12,000 nt of DNA from NCBI GenBank assembly GCA_023399635.1, contig JAEWOP010000208.1, forward strand, positions 1 through 12,000, read 5' to 3'. Numbering within the stretch: the stretch's first letter is position 1; each line of letters starts with the position of its first letter. The notes below the pieces were generated by a model. That model searched no databases, was not told where the DNA came from, and saw nothing but the letters and a program-made list of their open reading frames with translations. Origin of the DNA: Pseudomonadota bacterium. Lineage in GTDB: Bacteria > Pseudomonadota > Alphaproteobacteria > Rhizobiales > Rhizobiaceae. Both the position numbers and the translations under genes were made by a program. Positions 6,872-12,000 of this stretch are shown here, piece by piece.

Positions 6872-8116
6872 TCATGCAAGCTTGCGCAGTGGTGCCGGCT
6901 CGCCGCGATTGCCGTCGCAACCGACGCTGCCCTCGACGACCATGCGGTCGATATCGGCCTTGGCGTAGCCAAGCTCGCGCAGGACCTCGACGCTGTGTTC
7001 ACCACAACGTGGGATATCGAAGCGCAGACCAAGCCGCTCGCCGTTGAAATCGATCGGCAAGGTCGGAACTCGGGTCGGTGTTCCATTGGGCAGAACAACA
7101 TCGACTGTCCCGCCCGGCTGGCTGACATGCGGATCGTCGAACAGGTCCTGCGGCTTGGCGATCGGCGCAAACGGCAGTCCGATCTCCTCGCAACGCGCCA
7201 GCGCATCCTTCAGGGTCATCGCTGCAAAGATCGCCTTGATGTCGGGCATGAAGTCGGCACGATGCAGGACGCGATCGGCGTTCGTCTGCAGATCGGGATT
7301 GTCGAGGAACTTCTCCAGGCCAAGGGCCTTACAAAATGCCACCCATTGGGTATCGCTGACGACACCGACGAAGATCTGCTCGCCGTCGGCGGTGTCGAAG
7401 AGATCGTAGACGGCCCAGGCCGAGATACGTTCCGGCAGAGGTGCAGCGGGCTTTCCGGTGACTGCCATCTGCAGCATGTGCTGGGCAACGAGAAATACGT
7501 TGTTCTCGAAGAGTGCGCTGCGCACAAGCTGCCCCCTCCCCGTCGTCGAACGTTCCTGCAAGGCGGCAAGGATGGCGATCGCTGCAAACATGCCCCCCAT
7601 GACATCATTGACGGAAGCGCCAGCGCGCAACGGGCGCCCCGTGGGGCCGGTCATGTAGGCAAGCCCGCCCATCATCTGAACGACTTCATCGAGCGCTGCG
7701 CGGTGTTCGTAGGGGCCGGAAAGAAAGCCCTTCAGCGAGCAATAGATCAACCTGGGATTGCTGGCGCTCTGGGCATCATAGCCGAAGCCGAGCTTGTCGA
7801 GCGCACCGGGGCGGAAATTCTCGATCAAAACATCCGCCTGATCGATGAGCTTCTGGGCGGCGTCCTTGCCATCCTTCGACTTCAGATCAAGCACGAGGCT
7901 GCGTTTGTTACGATTGAACGTTGGAAAGAAGCCTGCTCCAGAACCATTCAACCGGCGCGTATTGTCGCCGTTGGGATAAGGCTCGATTTTGACCACGTTG
8001 GCGCCAAGGTCAGCGAGGATCATGCCGCAGCTCGGCCCCATAATCATGTGCGAAAACTCGACGACCTTGATGCCCGCAAGCGGAAGGCTGCTGTTGTCAC
8101 GGAACGGTTGGCTCAA
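6872..8116 (-). CDS. Class III (CaiB/BaiF family) CoA-transferase
   Basis: 414 residues from a TTG at 8116. An ATG at 8131 is also in frame, but nothing like a ribosome binding site precedes it, whereas its own first codons (GGAGGAGGG) form a strong one for the TTG. Family features follow in order: LPLAGIKVVEFSHMIMGPSC near residues 11-30, LADLGANVVKIEP (34-46), NRNKRSLVLDLKS (68-80), VLIENFRPGALDKLG (96-110), SLKGFLSGPY (127-136) and RAGASVND with the catalytic Asp171, which forms the aspartyl-CoA anhydride in formyl-CoA transferase. These enzymes move CoA from one acid (often succinyl-CoA) to another. The human member SUGCT acts on glutarate and 3-hydroxy-3-methylglutarate. It is the first gene of the leftward operon, divergent from the lyase gene, so it probably activates the imported acid for cleavage by that lyase (inference). 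Confidence 0.93.
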   Translation of the reverse strand: MSQPFRDNSSLPLAGIKVVEFSHMIMGPSCGMILADLGANVVKIEPYPNGDNTRRLNGSGAGFFPTFNRNKRSLVLDLKSKDGKDAAQKLIDQADVLIENFRPGALDKLGFGYDAQSASNPRLIYCSLKGFLSGPYEHRAALDEVVQMMGGLAYMTGPTGRPLRAGASVNDVMGGMFAAIAILAALQERSTTGRGQLVRSALFENNVFLVAQHMLQMAVTGKPAAPLPERISAWAVYDLFDTADGEQIFVGVVSDTQWVAFCKALGLEKFLDNPDLQTNADRVLHRADFMPDIKAIFAAMTLKDALARCEEIGLPFAPIAKPQDLFDDPHVSQPGGTVDVVLPNGTPTRVPTLPIDFNGERLGLRFDIPRCGEHSVEVLRELGYAKADIDRMVVEGSVGCDGNRGEPAPLRKLA

Positions 8117-8129
8117 GGCGCCCTCCTCC
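8117..8129 (-). promoter_or_regulatory. Ribosome binding site that suggests a TTG start for the CoA-transferase
   Basis: The - strand reads ATGGAGGAGGGCGCCTTG. GGAGG ends 8 bases before the TTG at 8116, and no purine-rich site precedes the ATG at 8131. The ribosome binding site therefore lies inside what an ATG-first gene call would treat as coding. Confidence 0.5.
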
Positions 8130-8141
8130 ATTTCTGCTAGA

Positions 8142-8156
8142 TAGAAATCATTTCTG
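8142..8156. promoter_or_regulatory. Putative IclR-family operator in front of the CoA-transferase operon
   Basis: TAGAAATCATTTCTG contains the perfect 13-bp palindrome AGAAAT-C-ATTTCT (8143-8155), which resembles the GGAAATNATTTCC type of site known for IclR-family repressors. It overlaps the likely transcription start region, just downstream of the - strand TATAAC. Further copies of the half-sites flank it: ATTTCT at 8130-8135 and AGAAAT at 8165-8170, each able to pair with a half of the central site. An array of dimers or a tetramer could bind. The natural candidate is the IclR protein encoded from 11301. Confidence 0.6.
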
Positions 8157-8378
8157 TTATACCTAGAAATTGGACGAATCTCCGGCATTGTCAAGAAAAT
8201 TAGATGTTGCGCTGCAACTCTGCGCCAGCCGTCTGCTAGCACTTGCAGCATCTCGCCTAAAATGGAGACGACAGCCGCAGATGAGATTTTGTCGAAAAAC
8301 CAATAAGTTCCGGGAATTCGCGGCGTTTTAGTAAGCGGCCTTTGTGCACGAACCTATCATAATCGTCCTGCAAAAGGT

Positions 8379-8407
8379 TTGACGATGTTAATATTTCCGT
8401 CTAGTAG
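8379..8407 (+). promoter_or_regulatory. Candidate sigma-70 promoter of the lyase-symporter-thioesterase operon
   Basis: TTGACG (8379-8384) matches the -35 consensus at five of six positions. After 17 bases TAGTAG (8402-8407) matches the -10 only at three. The predicted start would be near 8414, about 30 bases before the ATG at 8444, inside the putative operator. Confidence 0.4.
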
Positions 8408-8419
8408 AAACAAATTCTG
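8405..8419. promoter_or_regulatory. Putative IclR-family operator in front of the lyase operon
   Basis: TAGAAACAAATTCTG matches the site at 8142-8156 at 12 of 15 positions, with the outer arms TAGAAA and TTCTG identical. Both copies are preceded by CTAG and followed by GTT. It overlaps the candidate -10 and predicted start, a position suited to repression. Confidence 0.55.
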
Positions 8420-8443
8420 TTTTTGGAGTTGGAGGAGATTTCG

Positions 8444-9376
8444 ATGGGACCGGAGGACCGTGACGTCATCGTCAGCGAAGTCGGACCGCGCGATGGGTTG
8501 CAAAGCATCAAGCGCATCATGCCGACGCAAACCAAGATCGCATGGATCAAGGCGCTCGCCGCATCCGGTCTGTCCGAGATCGAAGTCGGATCTTTCGTCT
8601 CGCCGAAGCTTCTTCCCCAGATGGCCGACTGTGCCGATCTTGTCCAGGCGGCGATCGAAATCCCGGACCTGACGGTCCTGGCCCTCGTCCCCAATCTTCG
8701 CGGGGCTGAAGCAGCCTTCGCGGCGCGCACCCGAAAGATCACCATGCCGGTTTCGGCCTCGCAGGCGCATAGCAAGGCCAATATCAACCGCACTGTCGAG
8801 GAAGCGGTCGAGGATGTTGCGCGCGTCAATCGCCTGCGTCACGAGCAACCGGATGACTACAGGCCGGGTATCGAGGTCGGAATTTCGACGGCCTTCGGGT
8901 GCACGATGGAAGGCGCGATTTCGGAAGACTGGGTCATCAGGCTCGCCGGCATGCTTGCCGACGCTGGCGCAGACACGATCGGCCTGTCCGACACGACGGG
9001 ATACGGCAATCCGGCGCAGGTGAAGCGGCTGTTCAAGCGGCTGAAGAGCGAAGTTGGCGAAAAGGCCGGTGGCGCGCATTTCCACAACACCCGTGGCCAG
9101 GGTCTCGGCAATGTCGTAGCGGCGCTCGACGTCGGCGTGACTACTTTCGATTCCTCCCAGGCAGGCCTGGGCGGATGTCCCTATGCACCGGGCGCCACCG
9201 GCAATATCGTGACGGAAGATCTCGTGTTCATGCTCGAGGCCATGGGCCTCAAGACCGGAATCGACATCGACAAGTTGATTGCGGCGCGCCCGATCATCCT
9301 GTCCGGTCTGCCTGGCGAGGCACTCTATGGCCATGTCCAGGATGCGGGGCTGCCAAAGGGTTTCCACTACGCCTGA
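8444..9376 (+). CDS. HMG-CoA lyase-like enzyme (DRE-TIM metallolyase)
   Basis: 310 residues from the ATG at 8444, which has GGAGGAG at 8431-8437 with 6 bases spacing. The TTG at 8423 is in frame but would place that site inside the gene. The HMG-CoA lyase signature set is complete: EVGPRDGLQ (12-20, with Arg16 and Asp17), IEVGSFVSPKLLPQMAD (46-62, Glu47), SASQAHSKANIN (104-115), STAFGCTMEG (148-157), GLSDTTGYGNP (180-190), the metal-ligand pair HFHNTRGQGLGN (His212, His214) and the mobile GLGGCPYAPGATGN loop with catalytic Cys245. The family cleaves 3-hydroxy-3-methylglutaryl-CoA to acetoacetate and acetyl-CoA. Close relatives can use other 3-hydroxyacyl-CoAs with a carboxylate, such as citramalyl-CoA. 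No leucine-degradation genes (isovaleryl-CoA dehydrogenase, methylcrotonyl-CoA carboxylase, methylglutaconyl-CoA hydratase) are adjacent. This argues for a dedicated role with the CoA-transferase rather than leucine breakdown. Confidence 0.92.
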   Translation: MGPEDRDVIVSEVGPRDGLQSIKRIMPTQTKIAWIKALAASGLSEIEVGSFVSPKLLPQMADCADLVQAAIEIPDLTVLALVPNLRGAEAAFAARTRKITMPVSASQAHSKANINRTVEEAVEDVARVNRLRHEQPDDYRPGIEVGISTAFGCTMEGAISEDWVIRLAGMLADAGADTIGLSDTTGYGNPAQVKRLFKRLKSEVGEKAGGAHFHNTRGQGLGNVVAALDVGVTTFDSSQAGLGGCPYAPGATGNIVTEDLVFMLEAMGLKTGIDIDKLIAARPIILSGLPGEALYGHVQDAGLPKGFHYA

Positions 9377-9472
9377 TTGATGCCTGCACTACTGATTTGA
9401 CAAAATTTCGATCCGACCGCGCGCTCATCATGCCTTGGGAGGCAGGCTTGCACGTGGTCGAAGGGAGACGAC

Positions 9473-10777
9473 ATGCTGATATTCCTCGGTTACGCAATGG
9501 TCGCGAGCTTCATGATCCTGATCATGACGAAACGCATGACCGCGCTTGTTGCTTTGATGATCGTGCCGATCGTATTCGGCCTGATCGCCGGGGCTGGTAC
9601 CGATATGGGCAAAATGATGCTCGATGGCCTTGTCAAACTGGCGCCGACCGCCGCCATGCTGTTCTTCGGCATCATCTACTTCTGTATCATGACAGATGCC
9701 GGCTTGTTCGATCCGTTGATCCGCCTCATCGTGAAACTCGCCAAGGGCGACCCTCTGAAGATCATCGTCGGCACGGCGGTGATGGGCACGACGGTGGCGC
9801 TCGACGGTGACGGTGCCACCACTTACGTGATCTGCACCGCCGCGCTCTTGCCGATTTACCGGCGTCTCGGCATCCGCCTGCAATATATGGCGACCTTGCT
9901 TTTGATGTCGATCGGAGTGATGAACATCCTCCCCTGGGGCGGCCCGACGGCACGCGCAGCAAGCGCCATGCATCTCGACGTCAGCGAGGTATTTGTGCCT
10001 TTGATCCCAGCCATGCTGTTAGGAATCGCGTATATTATGTTTGTCGCGATCATTTTCGGTATCCGGGAGCGTCGCCGGATCGGAACCGTGCGGGCCAGCG
10101 ATGTCGCCGCAATCGAGGAAGGTCTCGGGGAGGTGCCGCAGTTCCGCCGGCCGCGCATGCTGCCGTTCAACCTCATCCTCACCGTGATCCTGATCATCGC
10201 ACTGGTCGAGGGTTTCCTGCCCCTGCCGATCCTTTTCATGATCGCAACCGCCGTGGCGCTCTTGTTGAATTACCCCGACGTCAACAGCCAGAAGGAACGC
10301 CTGAGCGCACACGCCTATAATGTTCTGGCCGTCGTCTCGCTGATCTTTGCGGCCGGCATCTTCACCGGAATTCTAAATGGTACGGGTATGCTCGACGCCA
10401 TGTCGAACAGCCTTCTTTATATCACGCCAGACAGTTTCGGGCCGTATCTCGCGCCATTCACAGCCCTCCTCAGCGGACCGGCAACATATGCGGTTACCAA
10501 CGATGCCTTTTATTACGGTGTCCTGCCGATCCTTGCGCAGACGGCGGCCGCCTACGGGATTTCCTCGGCGGAAATGGCGCGGGCATCGCTGATTGGCCAG
10601 CCATTGCATCTGTTGAGCCCGCTTGTCGCTTCGACCTATCTCCTCGTCGCTCTTCTCGACATCAACTACGGTGAGAACCAGAAGGCCGCGATCGGATGGG
10701 TGATCGGTTTGATGTTTGCGATGCTTGCCGGCGCGCTTGTCTTTGGCATTATTCCGCTGCGGGGAATGGGTGCATGA
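9473..10777 (+). CDS. CitMHS-family citrate/divalent-metal proton symporter-like transporter
   Basis: 434 residues, typical for CitM/CitH. GGGAG lies 5 bases before the ATG at 9473, and 96 bases separate it from the lyase gene. About 11-12 membrane segments can be seen, beginning MLIFLGYAMVASFMILIMTK. Two conserved re-entrant motifs of the ion-transporter superfamily are present: ALDGDGATTYVICTAALLP (109-127) and, in the second half, GPATYAVTNDAFYYGVLP (near 335-352). NILPWGGPTARA follows near 151. Members import citrate complexed with Mg2+ or Ca2+ together with protons; others may take related di- or tricarboxylates. The operon encodes a CoA-linked lyase and no citrate lyase or aconitase. 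The substrate may therefore be a citrate-like branched hydroxy acid (inference). The stop codon overlaps the start of the thioesterase gene. Confidence 0.88.
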   Translation: MLIFLGYAMVASFMILIMTKRMTALVALMIVPIVFGLIAGAGTDMGKMMLDGLVKLAPTAAMLFFGIIYFCIMTDAGLFDPLIRLIVKLAKGDPLKIIVGTAVMGTTVALDGDGATTYVICTAALLPIYRRLGIRLQYMATLLLMSIGVMNILPWGGPTARAASAMHLDVSEVFVPLIPAMLLGIAYIMFVAIIFGIRERRRIGTVRASDVAAIEEGLGEVPQFRRPRMLPFNLILTVILIIALVEGFLPLPILFMIATAVALLLNYPDVNSQKERLSAHAYNVLAVVSLIFAAGIFTGILNGTGMLDAMSNSLLYITPDSFGPYLAPFTALLSGPATYAVTNDAFYYGVLPILAQTAAAYGISSAEMARASLIGQPLHLLSPLVASTYLLVALLDINYGENQKAAIGWVIGLMFAMLAGALVFGIIPLRGMGA

Positions 10778-11178
10778 GCACCAAGATCGAGTGGGTCGAA
10801 GAGGAGGACGATGGCTTCATCAAACTTGTTGGGCCGATCTTCCATCGAACGACGTCCCTCGAAAGCGGAAGGTTCCGCTTTCATGCGGAAGCCAAGCACA
10901 AGAACCGCGCCGGCTATGTCCAGGGTGGGATGCTGATGACGCTCGCCGATCGGGCGATGGGCAAGACGGCCCGACAGGGCGATCCGACCCGTGCTCAGGC
11001 CACCGTGCAGTTCGACATGCAGTTTCTTGAACCGGTCAAGATCGGCGAAACTGTCGAAATCAGTTGCACAATTGTGCGAGAAACCCGGCAGCTCGTCTTC
11101 ATGCGGGGGGAATTGTTCGTCGAGGATCGACAGGTCGCGAGCGCCCACGGGGTGTGGAAAATCATCGCTCGCCGCTGA
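10774..11178 (+). CDS. PaaI-type hot-dog fold acyl-CoA thioesterase
   Basis: 134 residues, the normal size for a single hot-dog domain. The ATG at 10774 overlaps the preceding TGA as ATGA, which implies translational coupling; longer in-frame starts lie inside the transporter gene. The core motif NRAGYVQGGMLMTLADRAMG (44-63) corresponds to the PaaI active-site segment, where the usual HGG reads QGG (Gln50) and the catalytic acid is Asp59. ATVQFDMQFLEPVKIGETVEI is the following strand pair of the 4HBT/PaaI fold. Such enzymes hydrolyse small or aromatic acyl-CoAs and often act as a safety valve that frees CoA from dead-end intermediates. Its coupling to the transporter and lyase genes suggests this role for the CoA esters of this pathway. 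The exact substrate is unknown. Confidence 0.88.
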   Translation: MSTKIEWVEEEDDGFIKLVGPIFHRTTSLESGRFRFHAEAKHKNRAGYVQGGMLMTLADRAMGKTARQGDPTRAQATVQFDMQFLEPVKIGETVEISCTIVRETRQLVFMRGELFVEDRQVASAHGVWKIIARR

Positions 11179-11235
11179 TATGGGCTCCATGAGCGTCTCG
11201 CCTAATGCCATCCCATATCGAAATGCTCTATATGG
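11177..11235. repeat. Inverted repeat between thioesterase gene and iclR-type gene
   Basis: GATATGGG (11177-11184, overlapping the thioesterase stop) is perfectly inverted as CCCATATC (11212-11219), and a third related arm ATATGGAT follows at 11230-11237. The arms are too far apart for a good terminator. They could be an autoregulatory site for the downstream regulator. This differs from the TAGAAA-type palindromes, so the link is weak. Confidence 0.35.
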
Positions 11236-11300
11236 ATTCGCAGAGCTGCATTGGAAAAAGCTCCGATGCGAGAGAAGCTTACAAACGGGCGAGGCGTTTC

Positions 11301-12000
11301 ATGGCCGGACAAAAAGAACAGCGTGTGGAGGCCGTCGAACGTGCACTATCCGTCCTCGACGCATTCGACGATGCAAACCCGAAGCTGACGCTGAACGAGC
11401 TTGCTCAAAGAACCGGGCTTTATCCGAGCACTATCTTGCGGCTGTCCGCTTCGCTCGAACGGTTCGGCTACCTGTTTCGGGAAGCTGACGGCCGCTTTCG
11501 CCTGGGATCGTCGCTCTACCGTCTCGGCAATCAGTACCAGCGCGCGTTCAACCTTGCCGACTATGTGCGGCCGACGCTCAAGGAGCTTGTCGAGAGCACA
11601 CAAGAAACTGCCGCCTTCTACATCAAGGATGGCAACCGGCGCATTTGCCTCTACCGACACCACGCCGAGCGGATCTTCCGGCATTACCTGGAAGAAGGGG
11701 CAGCCCTGTCGCTGGATAAGGGCGCCACCGCCCGGATCCTCGTGGCGTTTTCGGGGGAGCCCGGGCTGTTTTACGATGACATCAGGGAGAAGGGCTATTA
11801 CATCTCCCTCGGCGAACGAGACCCGGATACCGGAGCGATCGGCGTCCCCGTCTTCGGCGTCGGTAATGCGCTGGTCGGGGCGATCGGTCTTACCGTCCAG
11901 ATGCAAAGGTTTACGGCAGAGGCCCAATCCTCTCATCTGAGCGTCTTGACGCAAGCTGCCGCGGAACTCTCCCGCAAGCTCGGCGCACATGAGCCGTTAG
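11301..12000 (+). CDS. IclR-family transcriptional regulator, 3' end cut by the window
   Basis: The frame is open from the ATG at 11301 to the window end (233 codons seen; IclR proteins are usually 250-270). GAGG lies 6 bases upstream. Residues 8-60 form the winged helix-turn-helix: RVEAVERALSVLDAF, LTLNELAQRTGLYPSTILRL with the recognition helix, SASLERFGYLFR and GRFRLGSSLYRLG. A GAF-like ligand domain follows, with VRPTLKELVESTQETAAFYI, LSLDKGATARILVAF near the effector pocket and IGVPVFGVGNALVGAIGLT at the C-terminal strands. IclR proteins commonly repress or activate catabolic operons for small acids and aromatic compounds, and respond to the substrate or a product. It is the fourth gene of the rightward operon, 122 bases after the thioesterase gene, so it may also have its own promoter. 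It is the obvious candidate to bind the paired palindromes at 8142-8156 and 8405-8419. Confidence 0.9.
   Translation, partial: MAGQKEQRVEAVERALSVLDAFDDANPKLTLNELAQRTGLYPSTILRLSASLERFGYLFREADGRFRLGSSLYRLGNQYQRAFNLADYVRPTLKELVESTQETAAFYIKDGNRRICLYRHHAERIFRHYLEEGAALSLDKGATARILVAFSGEPGLFYDDIREKGYYISLGERDPDTGAIGVPVFGVGNALVGAIGLTVQMQRFTAEAQSSHLSVLTQAAAELSRKLGAHEPL

Larger units (their letters stand above)
8117..8443. promoter_or_regulatory. Divergent control region between the two catabolic operons
   Basis: About 330 bases without a gene separate the CoA-transferase start from the HMG-CoA lyase-like start. It is visibly more AT-rich than its surroundings. For the rightward operon TTGACG (8379-8384) and a weak TAGTAG (8402-8407) are 17 bases apart. 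For the leftward operon a perfect TTGACA is present on the - strand (8189-8194), but no good -10 lies 16-18 bases beyond it. TATAAC (8156-8161, - strand) is the better -10, with no clear -35. Each promoter carries one similar palindrome, listed separately. I see no convincing small gene or RNA in 8172-8378. Confidence 0.6.

Noticed and set aside
6876..6885. 10-bp palindrome GCAAGCTTGC at the end of the CoA-transferase gene
   Set aside because: It encodes the normal C-terminal residues and has no partner elsewhere in the window; probably chance.
6995..8140. 381-codon + strand ORF
   Set aside because: It lies fully opposite the CoA-transferase gene, which has a complete family signature. Long antisense frames are common in GC-rich genes, and this one shows no recognisable domain.
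8357..9367. 336-codon - strand ORF
   Set aside because: It is the antisense shadow of the HMG-CoA lyase-like gene and would also cover the promoter region. No domain is recognisable.
9397..9402. TTGACA in the gap before the CitMHS gene, possible internal promoter
   Set aside because: No -10-like sequence lies 16-18 bases downstream (the region is GC-rich), so a promoter is not supported.
9431..9444. Hairpin TGCCT-TGGG-AGGCA between lyase and transporter genes
   Set aside because: The 5-bp stem is short and has no T run; it is probably chance.
8899..9810. 303-codon + strand ORF bridging the lyase and CitMHS genes
   Set aside because: It is out of frame with both well-supported genes, rich in Arg and His, and has no ribosome binding site.
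9428..9973. 181-codon - strand ORF rich in His, Asp and Arg
   Set aside because: It is the antisense of the membrane-spanning CitMHS gene; its composition is that of a shadow frame, not a real protein.
1..12000. CRISPR array, tRNA or rRNA genes, intact insertion sequence
   Set aside because: No regularly spaced repeats, cloverleaf-like tRNA sequences, rRNA segments or transposase motifs were seen on either strand.

Overview
The window looks like a piece of chromosome, chromid or megaplasmid from an alphaproteobacterium, most likely a soil or plant-associated member of the Rhizobiales. This rests on the moderately high GC content by eye, dense co-oriented operons, GGAGG-type ribosome binding sites and the gene types present (NitT/Tau-type ABC transporter, class III CoA-transferase, IclR and LysR regulators, SMP-30 lactonase). 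The species cannot be read from the sequence. No rRNA, tRNA, complete insertion sequence, phage gene or CRISPR array was seen.

Left part (1-2041, + strand): the 3' part of a phosphotransferase-fold kinase gene is followed after one base by an FMN-dependent L-lactate dehydrogenase-like alpha-hydroxy-acid dehydrogenase. The pair ends in an intergenic region that carries a perfect 9-bp inverted repeat.

Scar (about 2223-3107): on the - strand lies an open but chimeric ORF. Its first ~55 residues are the tail of an AAA/DUF4143 ATPase. The rest is the effector-binding half of a LysR regulator without any helix-turn-helix. This looks like a deletion or recombination scar and is the clearest structural anomaly here.

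Catabolic locus (3105-12000): two divergent operons leave a shared control region (about 8117-8443). The leftward operon encodes a class III (CaiB/BaiF) CoA-transferase, the ATPase, permease and periplasmic binding protein of a NitT/TauT-type ABC importer, and an SMP-30/gluconolactonase-like protein. The rightward operon encodes an HMG-CoA lyase-like enzyme, a CitMHS-family citrate/divalent metal symporter, a PaaI-type hot-dog thioesterase and an IclR regulator that runs off the right edge.

Working model (inference): a carboxylate, possibly released from a lactone by the SMP-30 protein, enters through the ABC importer or the CitMHS carrier. The CoA-transferase activates it and the lyase cleaves it by a retro-Claisen/aldol reaction to acetyl-CoA plus a keto acid. 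The thioesterase would rescue CoA from dead-end thioesters. A 3-hydroxy-3-methylglutarate- or citramalate-like acid would fit, because no hydratase or dehydrogenase is encoded between activation and cleavage. Both promoters carry near-identical TAGAAA-N5-TTCTG palindromes that resemble IclR-family operators, so the IclR protein probably controls both arms.
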